From Pseudoxanthomonas sangjuensis (GTDB taxonomy: Bacteria; Pseudomonadota; Gammaproteobacteria; Xanthomonadales; Xanthomonadaceae), in assembly GCF_010211755.1 (NCBI RefSeq), contig NZ_PDWR01000005.1, forward strand, positions 62,001 through 126,000: DNA of 64,000 nucleotides, given 5' to 3'. A model generated the notes under the pieces. It searched no databases, was not told the origin of the DNA, and saw only the letters and a list, made by a program, of their open reading frames with translations. The position numbers were made by a program, and so were the translations under genes. Positions 18,780 to 26,878 of this stretch are shown one piece after another; within the stretch, counting starts at the first letter, position 1; every line of letters starts with the position of its first letter.

Positions 18780-19937
18780 TCACTTGACCAGGGTGGAACC
18801 CGCGGGATGGTTGGACCCGTGGATGTTGGCGTGGCAGTTGAGGCACCCGCGCGCCATCACGCGCTCGTCGGGGGCGATTCCGCTGCGCAGGCCCTGCCGC
18901 GTCAGCAGGTCGTTGGGATGCCCGCTGTTGGTGTGGCACTGCCGGCACAGCATCGGCACCGGGAGTACCGTCAGGTTCGCGTGGTTGGACCCGTGCGGGG
19001 TGTGGCAATTCAGGCAGCTTTCCCGCACCGGCGCGTGCTCGAACAGGAACGGCCCGCGCTTGTCGGCATGGCAGGTGAAGCAGGTTTCGTTGGCCGTGGC
19101 GGTCTTGAGCAGCGGCTTGGTGAAGCTGCCGTGCGGATTGTGGCAATCCACGCAGGAGATCTGCCCCTCCGGCAACGGCATGTGCGAACGGCGGTTGAAC
19201 TGGACGCGGATGTCGCGATGGCAGGTCGAGCAGACCTCGTTGACCGAGGCCTTGGCCATCAGGCCTTCGGGCGACAGCCTCGCCATCGGATTGTGGCAAT
19301 CCGTGCACGACAATCCGCGCCGCTCGTGCACCGAGCCGATCCAGTGCTGGCGGGCGCCGCCGGCGTGGCAGCCCAGGCAAGTGCGTACCTGGACCTCGAC
19401 CGGGGTCGCGCTGCCGTGCGTATAGGCGATGATCAGGCCGCGGATGTCCGGGCGCTTCGCATGCTCCGACCCGGGGCCATGGCAGGCTTCGCACGCGCCT
19501 TCCGGCGCGACCCCGTGCGCTCCGGCGACGAATGCGCTCACGTGCATGCTGTGCGATGCGTGCACGTCCTCCAGCGCATGGCAGGACCCGCAGCTTTTCG
19601 CGCCGATCGCGGTCGCGTGGGCCGCCAACGGATTGCGCGCCATCGACGCCGCCGAGAACGGCAGCGCGGCAGCGTCGTCCCATGCCGGGCGACGATGTTC
19701 GTCGCTTCCCGCACCCATGTCGGTCGGAGGCAGGCTGCGCGCGATGTCGCTTGCGCTCAGCGGCTCGGGTAGCCCGCGGGGTTCGGCCTGGCCGGATTGG
19801 GCCGATTGGACCGACTGGGCCGAGTCGCTCCGCTGCGCGTGCAACGTGGACAAACCGGCCAGCAGCAGCATGGCCAGCACCGCCGTCATCGGCAGTGCCT
19901 TGCGCATCGTGCGTTTCCGCCGGGATGTTTCCGTCAT
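18780..19937 (-). CDS. DmsE/MtrA-type periplasmic decaheme cytochrome c
   Basis: The product is 385 aa with a signal peptide (hydrophobic core MTAVLAMLLLAGLSTLHA). Exactly ten CXXCH motifs are visible: CGSCH, CEACH, CLGCH, CTDCH, CSTCH, CVDCH, CFTCH, CLNCH, CRQCH and CLNCH. Many distal His residues are placed as in the MtrA/PioA/DmsE family. This is the first gene of the operon with the MtrB-like barrel and the diheme cytochrome. ATG 19937 is favoured by AGGTGG with 8-nt spacing; MRKALP at 19907 is an alternative. The gene diverges from the methyltransferase at 20108 across a large inverted repeat. Confidence 0.92.
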   Translation of the reverse strand: MTETSRRKRTMRKALPMTAVLAMLLLAGLSTLHAQRSDSAQSVQSAQSGQAEPRGLPEPLSASDIARSLPPTDMGAGSDEHRRPAWDDAAALPFSAASMARNPLAAHATAIGAKSCGSCHALEDVHASHSMHVSAFVAGAHGVAPEGACEACHGPGSEHAKRPDIRGLIIAYTHGSATPVEVQVRTCLGCHAGGARQHWIGSVHERRGLSCTDCHNPMARLSPEGLMAKASVNEVCSTCHRDIRVQFNRRSHMPLPEGQISCVDCHNPHGSFTKPLLKTATANETCFTCHADKRGPFLFEHAPVRESCLNCHTPHGSNHANLTVLPVPMLCRQCHTNSGHPNDLLTRQGLRSGIAPDERVMARGCLNCHANIHGSNHPAGSTLVK

Positions 19938-20006
19938 CGAACCGTCCACCTGCGTTCCGCAGGGATGGACGAACGCCATCCCCGGGCAATGAAAGGACTT
20001 GTTGCG

Positions 20007-20085
20007 GGTAGGTGCCGGCCGCGCCGGGAAAAGGTTGCATCGCCAGCGCGAATGCAACTTTTCGCCCCCTCCCGCGGCACCTACC
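20007..20085. repeat. Long hairpin element 1 (79 bp inverted repeat, 11-nt loop)
   Basis: Two 34-nt arms face each other. The outer ends GGTAGGTGCC (20007-20016) and GGCACCTACC (20076-20085) are perfectly complementary. The inner ends AAAAGGTTGCAT and ATGCAACTTTT are nearly so, around the loop 20041-20051. It ends 7 bp before the Shine-Dalgarno sequence of the methyltransferase gene and lies 69 bp from the decaheme cytochrome start. A closely related element occurs at 31804-31878. It could be an operator, a 5'-UTR structure or a REP-like repeat. Confidence 0.8.
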
Positions 20086-20107
20086 GGCATTCGAGGAGGC
20101 GCATGAC

Positions 20108-20992
20108 ATGACGGGAACCCGCATGCCCGAGACCGCGGGCGGCGTCGCGACGGATTCCGGCGAGCGCGGCGCCGGGGCCGCCGCCGCAGCGGACGCGGCG
20201 CAGTTGCACGACACCCAACTCGCCTTCGACAGCGTGGCCGCCGACTACGACGGCCCGCGCGGCAACAACGAGCTGATCCAGCGCATGCGGCACACGCTCC
20301 GGGAAGTCGTGTGCCGCGAGCTCCCGCCGGGATCGAGGCTGCTGGACCTGGGTTGCGGCACCGGCATCGATGCGCTCGGGTTCGCGCAACTCGGCTATCC
20401 GGTCGTCGCCACCGACTGGTCGCCGGGCATGGTCGCGCGCACCGAAGCGCGCATCGCCGGCGCTTCCCTGCCGGTGCCCGTGGCCGTCAGGCAGCTGGGC
20501 ATCCACCAGCTTGCCGCCCTCGATGGCAGCTTCGACGGCATCTACTCCAACTTCGGACCGATGAACTGCGTCCCGGACCTGGCCGCGACCGCGGACGAAT
20601 GCGCGCGCCTGCTGGCCCCGGGCGGGGTCCTCGTGTTTTCGGTGATGGGCCGGATCTGCCCATGGGAACTGGGTTACTACGCGCTGCGCGGCCGCTTCGG
20701 GCGGGCCGCCGTGCGCGCCGCGCGCGGTGCGACGCCGGTGGGCATGAACCGGCACACGATCTGGACGCGGTACTACCTGCCGCGCGAGTTCCACCGCCAT
20801 TTCGCGGCGCGGTTCGAGTTGGCCGGCTACCGTGCGCTGAGCCTGTTCATGCCGCCACCCTACCTGGTGGACTTCTACCGGCGCCACCCGCAATTGTGCG
20901 ATCGCCTGGGCCGGCTCGACGATTATCTTGGCGAATGGCCGCTGCTGCGCGACATGGGCGACCACTTCCTCATGGTGATGCGCCGGCGCTGA
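20108..20992 (+). CDS. Class I SAM-dependent methyltransferase (operon A, gene 1)
   Basis: The product is 294 aa. The SAM-binding motif I LLDLGCGTGIDALGF begins near residue 78, followed by an acidic motif-II position (VVATDWSPGM). A Pro/Gly-rich segment LLAPGGVLVFSVMG is near 172-185. The C-terminal part (DFYRRHPQL...DYLGEWPLLRDMGDHF) is typical of small-molecule or lipid methyltransferases, but the substrate is unknown. GAGGAGG at 20093-20099 with 8-nt spacing fixes the ATG at 20108. It is first of six tightly spaced genes and sits directly behind hairpin element 1. Confidence 0.85.
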   Translation: MTGTRMPETAGGVATDSGERGAGAAAAADAAQLHDTQLAFDSVAADYDGPRGNNELIQRMRHTLREVVCRELPPGSRLLDLGCGTGIDALGFAQLGYPVVATDWSPGMVARTEARIAGASLPVPVAVRQLGIHQLAALDGSFDGIYSNFGPMNCVPDLAATADECARLLAPGGVLVFSVMGRICPWELGYYALRGRFGRAAVRAARGATPVGMNRHTIWTRYYLPREFHRHFAARFELAGYRALSLFMPPPYLVDFYRRHPQLCDRLGRLDDYLGEWPLLRDMGDHFLMVMRRR

Positions 20993-20995
20993 GGC

Positions 20996-22228
20996 ATGGA
21001 CGGCGCGCCCGCCACGACCGGGATCGTCCTGCACGGCGCCGCCGTGGTCACGCCGGCGGGCATCGCGCAGGCGCCGTTGCCGCTCCGTGCGGGCCGGATC
21101 GCCGCCGTCGCGGGCACGCGCGTTCCGCGCCTCGCGCTCGACGGACACCTCGTATTCCCGGCGCTGGTCAACGCGCACGACCACCTGCACGTCAACGCCG
21201 TCCCGCTGCTGCCCGCGCCTGGGCCGTTCCGCAACAGCTACGAATGGATCGAGGCCTTCAAGGCGCATTTCGCCGAGCCGGCGGTGGCGGCGGCGCTCGC
21301 CGTGCCGAAGGACGTGCGCCTGCGCCACGGCGCGCTGAAGAACCTGCTCGCGGGAACGACCTGCGTGGCGCACCACGATCCCTGGCATCCGGTCTTCGAC
21401 GCGCCGGACTTCCCCGTCGCCGTGCTGCGCGAGCATGGCTGGGCCTACGCGCCGGGCTGGCCCGGCTACGGGCCGGACGTGCGGCGCAGCTTCCTCGACA
21501 CGCCGCCCGACCGCCCGTGGATGATCCATCTGGCGGAAGGCACCGACGCCGTGGCCCGGGCGGAACTGGCCGGGCTCGAGGCGATGGGATGCCTGGCGCC
21601 GAACAGCGTGCTGGTGCATGGCGTGGGCCTGCGCCCGCAGGACGTGGAACGCGTGATCGCGCGCGGCGCCGCCGTGGTCTGGTGCCCGTCGAGCAACCAC
21701 GCCCTGCTCGGCGCGACGCTCGATCCGCGACCGCTTTGCGCGGCGGGCCGCCTCGCCCTCGGCACCGATTCGCGACTGAGCGGCGCGCGCGACATGCTCG
21801 ACGAGATGCGCGGCATCCTCCTGCGCGGCGAACTCGGCCCGGCGCAGCTCCTGGAGATCGCGACCACCGCGGCCGCGCGCATCCTGCGGCTGCCCGGACG
21901 CGGCGACCTGTCACCGGGCGACCATGCGGACCTGATCGTCGTGCGCGACGATCGCGGCGCCGGGCCCCATGCGCTGGCGGGCCTTCATCGCAGCGAAATC
22001 CGCGCGGTCGTGCGCGACGGCACGCCGTGCATCGCCGACCCCGACCTCGCCGACTGGTTCGCGCTCGCCGGCATCGACGCCGTGCCGGCAACGCTGGACG
22101 GCAAGCCGAAGCTGCTGGCGCGCTGGCTGGCCGATCCCGAAGTCGCGGCGCTCGAACCCGGACTGGCACTGCATGCCGACGCGGGCTTGCGACGCCACGC
22201 GCCGATGCCCATGGCGGGGAGTCGCTGA
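20996..22228 (+). CDS. Metal-dependent amidohydrolase/deaminase (operon A, gene 2)
   Basis: The product is 410 aa. A small N-terminal beta-sandwich precedes the TIM barrel. Metal-ligand signatures in order: NAHDHLH (H61, H63, H65), HLAEGTD (about 176-182), VLVHGVGL (about 202-209) and LGTDSRLSG (about 257-265). This matches the cytosine-deaminase/chlorohydrolase branch of the superfamily. The product could hydrolyse a C-N bond or deaminate a nitrogenous intermediate. It starts 3 bp after the upstream methyltransferase stop, and its stop overlaps the next start (TGATG). Confidence 0.8.
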   Translation: MDGAPATTGIVLHGAAVVTPAGIAQAPLPLRAGRIAAVAGTRVPRLALDGHLVFPALVNAHDHLHVNAVPLLPAPGPFRNSYEWIEAFKAHFAEPAVAAALAVPKDVRLRHGALKNLLAGTTCVAHHDPWHPVFDAPDFPVAVLREHGWAYAPGWPGYGPDVRRSFLDTPPDRPWMIHLAEGTDAVARAELAGLEAMGCLAPNSVLVHGVGLRPQDVERVIARGAAVVWCPSSNHALLGATLDPRPLCAAGRLALGTDSRLSGARDMLDEMRGILLRGELGPAQLLEIATTAAARILRLPGRGDLSPGDHADLIVVRDDRGAGPHALAGLHRSEIRAVVRDGTPCIADPDLADWFALAGIDAVPATLDGKPKLLARWLADPEVAALEPGLALHADAGLRRHAPMPMAGSR

Positions 22229-22926
22229 TGGCCGGCGCGATCATGCTCGAACCCGCGGCGGCGTATTCGCTGTGGGCGCCCAGCTACCCGCCGCACGCCC
22301 ACAACCCGGTGATGCAGGCCGAAGAGCGCGCCATGCTCGCGCTCATGCCGGAAGCACTGCACGGCCAGTCCGTCCTCGACGCCGGCTGCGGCAGCGGGCG
22401 CTATCTGCTGCATGCACTGCACCGAGGCGCGGCGCGCGTTACCGGCGTGGACCTGTCGCCGGAAATGCTGGCGCGCGCCGACACCGCCTTGCGCGATGAA
22501 AGTCGCGAAGTCCCCATCGCGCTGCTGGCCGGAAGCATCGACGCACTGCCTGTTGCCGATGCCTGCGCGGACCTGACCGTGTGCGGCCTGGTGGTCGGCC
22601 ACCTGCAGGAACTGCGTCCGTGCCTGGCGGAACTGCAACGCGCGACCCGGCCGGGCGGCATCGTGCTGTGCAGCGACGTGCATCCGATCGGGCACGCGCT
22701 CGGCTGGGTGCGCGACTTCAAGTCCGGCGGGCAACGCTACGCCGTGCGGCACACGCAACACCTGTACGGCCACTGGCACGACGCCTGCGCCTCGCTCGGG
22801 CTGCGCATCGAGCGGGTGCGCGAGCCGATGCTGGATCCCGCCGACATTCCCGCGGATGCGCACTTCGACCGCACCGCGCTGGAAGTTCCCGTCGCCCTGG
22901 TGCTGCAACTGCGACGCGAGCGCTGA
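22228..22926 (+). CDS. Class I SAM-dependent methyltransferase (operon A, gene 3)
   Basis: The product is 232 aa. Motif I VLDAGCGSGRYLLHAL begins near residue 49, with motif II VTGVDLSPEML. The later RATRPGGIVLCSDVHPIG is typical of BioC/UbiE-like enzymes. The N-terminal YSLWAPSYPPHAHNP resembles the substrate-facing cap of malonyl-ACP O-methyltransferase relatives, but this is only a likeness. ATG 22228 overlaps the upstream stop and has GGGGAG upstream inside the amidohydrolase gene. Confidence 0.85.
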   Translation: MAGAIMLEPAAAYSLWAPSYPPHAHNPVMQAEERAMLALMPEALHGQSVLDAGCGSGRYLLHALHRGAARVTGVDLSPEMLARADTALRDESREVPIALLAGSIDALPVADACADLTVCGLVVGHLQELRPCLAELQRATRPGGIVLCSDVHPIGHALGWVRDFKSGGQRYAVRHTQHLYGHWHDACASLGLRIERVREPMLDPADIPADAHFDRTALEVPVALVLQLRRER

Positions 22927-22944
22927 CCAGGAGACCCGGAACCC

Positions 22945-24465
22945 ATGCCGCCGATGCCACGCACCCTGCTGATCAACCCGACGATCGCCTCGCGGCGCAG
23001 CGCGCGGTTCCCGCTGGCCCTGCTGCACCTGTCCGCGGCACTGGAACGCAGCGGCGCCGGCAGCAGCCGGATCATCGACGGCAACGTCGACCGCGACTTC
23101 ATCGACGCGACCTTGCATGCGCTCGAACAGGAGCGCTTCGACCTGGCCGGCATCAGCGTCATGGGCGGCCCGCAGCTGGCCCCGGCGATCGCCGTTTCCC
23201 GCGCCATCCGCGAACGCTTCCCGCAGGTGCCGATCGCCTGGGGCGGCTACTTTCCCACCCTCAATACCGCGGCGGCGATCGCCTCGCCCGATGTCGACTA
23301 CGTCGTCCGCGGGCCGGGCGACGAAACCCTGCCGGAACTCGTCGCCGCGTTGCGCGGCGAAGGCGCGCCGGCGCTGGAGCGGATTGCCGGGCTGTCGTGG
23401 AAACGCGCCGGGGGCATCGTGCACAACCCGGCCCGCGGCATCCCGGTGCCCGCCGACGGGGCCCGGCTTCCCTACGAACTGCTGGGCGACCCGCGCCGCT
23501 ACCTGGCGCGCACCTACCTGGGCGAGCGCACCGTGGCGCACCAGGCCGCGACCGGCTGCCGCTTCCGCTGCACTTTCTGCGGGGTGGCGGCGATGTACGG
23601 CGGCGCGACCCACCTGTCGAGCGCAGCGCGGCTGGAACGCGACCTCGGCTACTTCAAGCACGAACTCGGCGCCGATTCCGTCCAGTACTACGACCACAAC
23701 TTCTTCGACCGCGAACAGGACATGGTGCCGCTGCTCGAAGTCATGGCCCGCTTCGAAATGCCCTGGTGGTGCTACGCCCGCGCGGATGCGCTGCTGGGCC
23801 TGTCGGCGCGTTCCTGGGAGCTGGTGCGCAGGAGCCGCCTGCGGATGGCGTACATCGGCGCCGAATCGCCCAACGGGCAGATGCTCAAGGACATCCGCAA
23901 GGGCACGCGGCCGGACCAGACCGTGGAAGTGGTGAAGTTGTGCAAGCGCCAGGGCGTGATCCCGGAACTGTCGTTCATGGTCGCGCCGCCGGAAAACACC
24001 GAGGAAGAGACCGAACGCACTTTCGCGTTCATCCGCGAACTGAAGCGCATCAATCCGGAGGCGGAGGTGATCGTCTACGTCTACACCCCGCTGCCGGACG
24101 AGAGCCGGCACGAATCCGACCGCCGCCGGCGCGCGCCCGTCGCGATGCGCGACCTCCACGGCCAGCCCGTGGCGTTCCCGAAGACGGTCGAGGAATGGGC
24201 CGAGCCGCGCTGGATCGACTATGCCTGCCACGCCGATGCGCCGTGGCTCGACGAGAAGCTGCGCCGGCGCATCCATGATTTCGTGACGGTGCTGCGTTGC
24301 CGCTATCCGACGGTGCAGGACCTGCATTCGCCCGCATGGGCCAAGCGCGGTTTGCGCGCCATGGCCGGCTGGCGTTACCGCTTCGGGAAGATCGACCGCC
24401 CGTGGGAACTGGAACTCGCCAGCCGGCTGGTGCGCCTGCGCATGCCGCAGGTATCGGGGCTCTGA
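22945..24465 (+). CDS. B12-binding-domain radical SAM protein 1 (operon A, gene 4)
   Basis: The product is 506 aa. The N-terminal region (about 5-130) has the Rossmann-like B12-binding-domain pattern of class B radical SAM enzymes (TLLINPTIA, LAGISVMGG, PIAWGGYFPTL, DYVVRGPGDETL). It lacks an obvious DxHxxG base-off motif. The radical SAM cluster ligands are C205-x3-C209-x2-C212 (GCRFRCTFCGV). The barrel continues with YIGAESPNGQ and a C-terminal domain of about 120 aa. The reaction could be a methylation, ring contraction or C-C bond formation on an unknown substrate. It starts 18 bp after the previous gene. Confidence 0.88.
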   Translation: MPPMPRTLLINPTIASRRSARFPLALLHLSAALERSGAGSSRIIDGNVDRDFIDATLHALEQERFDLAGISVMGGPQLAPAIAVSRAIRERFPQVPIAWGGYFPTLNTAAAIASPDVDYVVRGPGDETLPELVAALRGEGAPALERIAGLSWKRAGGIVHNPARGIPVPADGARLPYELLGDPRRYLARTYLGERTVAHQAATGCRFRCTFCGVAAMYGGATHLSSAARLERDLGYFKHELGADSVQYYDHNFFDREQDMVPLLEVMARFEMPWWCYARADALLGLSARSWELVRRSRLRMAYIGAESPNGQMLKDIRKGTRPDQTVEVVKLCKRQGVIPELSFMVAPPENTEEETERTFAFIRELKRINPEAEVIVYVYTPLPDESRHESDRRRRAPVAMRDLHGQPVAFPKTVEEWAEPRWIDYACHADAPWLDEKLRRRIHDFVTVLRCRYPTVQDLHSPAWAKRGLRAMAGWRYRFGKIDRPWELELASRLVRLRMPQVSGL

Positions 24466-24480
24466 GCGCGGACCGCCTGC

Positions 24481-25617
24481 GTGCATGTCGTCCAGGCCAA
24501 CCTGTTGCCGGTGCCGGAAGGCTGGATGCATGCCGATGTCCTCCGGCAATGGCACTCGCTGGTGGACATCGCCGAGATCGCCGCGAGCGGCGGCGTCCGC
24601 GTCTCGGTGCTCCAGGCAGCGTCGCGCGAGGATCGCATCGTGCGCGACGGCATCGAATACCGCTTCGTCGACGTTTCCGAAGCGAAGGGAGCGCCGGAAC
24701 GCAGCCACCGCCTCGCCGCCGCGTTGCAGGAGCTCGGGGCCGACGTCCTGCACGTGCAGGGCCTGGCGTTCGGCGGCGATGCGTTTGCGATCTCGCGCCG
24801 GCTCCCGCGGTTGCCGATCCTGTGCCAGGACCACGCCGACCATCCGCCAAGCCGGTGGCGGCCGTGGCGGCGGCTGCAGTGGCGTCGCTGGTTCGCCGCG
24901 GTCTCCGCGGTTTCGTTCACCGCGCCGGAGCAGGCGCAGCCGTTCATCGACGCCGGCGTGTTCGCGAAGCGGATGCAGGTGTTCGCCATCCCCGAATCCA
25001 CCAGCCGCTTCACGCCCGGGGATCGCGGGCTGGCGCGCGCCGCGACCGGGCTGCATGGCGATCCGTGCGTGTTGTGGGTGGGGCACCTGGCCCGGGGCAA
25101 GGATCCGCTGGCCGTCATCGACGGCATCGCGCGGGCCGCGTTGCGGCTGCCGGGGCTGCAATTATGGTGCGCCTACGGGACGGCCCCGCTGCTGGACGCG
25201 GTCCACCAGCGCATGGCGGCGTACCCGCAACTCGCCGGGCGCGTGCATCTGCTCGGCAAGGTGCCGCACGCCAGGATCGAGTCGTTGATGCGCGCCGCCG
25301 ACCTGTTCGTGTCCGGCAGCCACGCGGAAGGTTCCGGATACGCCCTGCTGGAAGCGCTTGCCTGCGACGCCACGCCGGTGGTCACCGACATCCCGCCATT
25401 CCGCGCACTGACCGGCGACGGCGCCATCGGGCGGCTGTGGCCGCCGGGCGATCCGGAACGCCTGTCCGGGGCGCTGGTGGACGCATGGTCGAACCGGGCG
25501 CCACCCGGCCGGGTGCGCGATCACTTCGATGCGACCCTGTCGTTCGCCGCGGTGGGGCGTCGATGGGCGGATGCCTATGCGCGGGTGGTCGACAGCCATG
25601 CGCGGGGTGCGCGGTGA
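24481..25617 (+). CDS. GT-B glycosyltransferase, group 1/GT4-like (operon A, gene 5)
   Basis: The product is 378 aa, starting with GTG (MHVVQANLL). The N-terminal Rossmann domain has DVLHVQGLAFGG. The C-terminal donor-binding domain begins at CVLWVGHLARGKDPLAVIDG (about 196-215). The signature region ADLFVSGSHAEGSGYALLEALAC contains the E-x7-E spacing of GT4-type retaining enzymes. The donor and acceptor are unknown. It lies 15 bp after the radical SAM gene, and its stop overlaps the next GTG by 4 bp. Confidence 0.85.
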   Translation: MHVVQANLLPVPEGWMHADVLRQWHSLVDIAEIAASGGVRVSVLQAASREDRIVRDGIEYRFVDVSEAKGAPERSHRLAAALQELGADVLHVQGLAFGGDAFAISRRLPRLPILCQDHADHPPSRWRPWRRLQWRRWFAAVSAVSFTAPEQAQPFIDAGVFAKRMQVFAIPESTSRFTPGDRGLARAATGLHGDPCVLWVGHLARGKDPLAVIDGIARAALRLPGLQLWCAYGTAPLLDAVHQRMAAYPQLAGRVHLLGKVPHARIESLMRAADLFVSGSHAEGSGYALLEALACDATPVVTDIPPFRALTGDGAIGRLWPPGDPERLSGALVDAWSNRAPPGRVRDHFDATLSFAAVGRRWADAYARVVDSHARGAR

Positions 25618-26741
25618 AACTCGCGCTGATGGTCCCGGGCGGCGTGGATCGCAGCGGCGAGCAGCGCGTGATTCCGGCGTTGCTCGCCCTGATCGAGCGA
25701 CTCGCGCGGCACCACGAGGTGCACGTGTTCGTCTTGCGGCAGGAGGCGACGGCGGGCGAATGGATGCTTGCCGGCGCGCGCATCCACAACATCGGCGAGG
25801 GCTGGACCCGCCTGCGCGCCATCCGCGAGGTCCGCCGCGAGCACCGGCGGGCGCCGTTCGACACGATCCACGCCATCTTTTCCGGTTCCTGCGGCCTGTT
25901 CGCGGTGGCGATGGCCAGGCTCCTGCGCGTGCGCAGCCTGGTCCATGTCGCGGGTGGCGAGCTCGCATCCCTGCCCGAGATCGCTTACGGGGGGCGCCGG
26001 CGTTGGACCGGCCGGCTGCGCGAAGCGCTGGTATTGCGCGCCGCCGATGCCGTCACCGCCGCCAGTGCGCCGATCCTCGCTTCGTTGCAAGACCTCGGGA
26101 TCGCCGCGCAGCGGGTGCCATTGGGAGTCGATCTCGCGGCCTGGCCGCCTTTGCCGCCTCGCCGACGCAGCGCGGGGCCGGCGAAACTGATCCATGTCGC
26201 CAGCCTCAACCGGGTCAAGGACCAGGCGACCCTGTTGCGGGCGCTGGCGATCCTGGCGGCGCGCGGACAGGCGTTCACGCTGGACGTGGTCGGCGTGGAC
26301 ACCTTGCATGGCGAAGTGCAGGCGCTGGCCGGCGAACTCGGGCTGGAGCGCCGCGTCCGCTTCCATGGCTTCCGGACGCAGCGCGAACTGCGTCCGCTGC
26401 TGGCGTCGGCCGACCTGCTGGTGATGTCGTCGTTGCACGAGGCCGGGCCGCTGGCCCTGCTGGAAGCCGCGGTGGCGGGCGTGCCCGCGGTCGGCACGGC
26501 GGTCGGGCATTTCGCGGAGTGGTCGCCTTCGGCGGCCCTGGCCGTCCCCGTCAGGAATCCGGACGAAATGGCGAATGCCATCCAGCGGGCGCTTGCCGAC
26601 GAGGAACTGCGGTTGCGGCTGGCGGAGGAAGCGCAGCGTCGCGCGATGCGGGAGGATGCCGATTCCACCGCCGAGGCGTTCCAGGCCTTGTATCGAACGA
26701 CTCCACAAAACGGAAGGCATTATCGATCCGGCCCAAATTGA
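25614..26741 (+). CDS. GT-B glycosyltransferase, group 1/GT4-like (operon A, gene 6)
   Basis: The product is 375 aa with a GTG start that overlaps the previous stop. The N-terminal domain begins KLALMVPGGVDRSGEQRVIP, with a Gly-rich acceptor loop. The donor domain starts at LIHVASLNRVKDQATLL (about 198-214), and the signature region is DLLVMSSLHEAGPLALLEAA. It is distinct from its neighbour in sequence, so two different sugar transfers are likely. Its stop codon abuts the palindrome that separates it from the convergent sulfotransferase gene. Confidence 0.87.
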   Translation: MKLALMVPGGVDRSGEQRVIPALLALIERLARHHEVHVFVLRQEATAGEWMLAGARIHNIGEGWTRLRAIREVRREHRRAPFDTIHAIFSGSCGLFAVAMARLLRVRSLVHVAGGELASLPEIAYGGRRRWTGRLREALVLRAADAVTAASAPILASLQDLGIAAQRVPLGVDLAAWPPLPPRRRSAGPAKLIHVASLNRVKDQATLLRALAILAARGQAFTLDVVGVDTLHGEVQALAGELGLERRVRFHGFRTQRELRPLLASADLLVMSSLHEAGPLALLEAAVAGVPAVGTAVGHFAEWSPSAALAVPVRNPDEMANAIQRALADEELRLRLAEEAQRRAMREDADSTAEAFQALYRTTPQNGRHYRSGPN

Positions 26742-26753
26742 ATACGAACTTCA

Positions 26754-26852
26754 CCGTTCGTACTGAGCGCAGGCGCGTAGCGCCGGAGTCGAAGGACGTG
26801 GCGAGGCTGTCCTTCGACTCCGCGCCTTCGGCGCGACGCTCAGGGCGAACGG
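26754..26852. repeat. Convergent-gene palindrome (99 bp)
   Basis: The arms are CCGTTCG...CTGAGCG...GGAGTCGAAGGAC (26754-26797) and GTCCTTCGACTCC...CGCTCAG..CGAACGG (26809-26852), around the 11-nt loop 26798-26808. Short internal palindromes lie in each arm. A second, outer pair ATACGAAC/GTTCGTAT extends the symmetry to the stop codons of both flanking genes (26741 and 26879). It resembles dispersed intergenic palindromes common in high-GC proteobacteria. It may act as a bidirectional terminator. Confidence 0.8.
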
Positions 26853-26878
26853 AGACTTTGGACTGTTCGAGGTTCGTA

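Noticed and set aside
20007-20085. Sigma-54 promoter reading of the hairpin inner stem (GG-N10-GC with TTGCA)
   Set aside because: Only one arm of element 1 fits the spacing. The matching arms of element 2 do not, so a conserved sigma-54 promoter is not supported.
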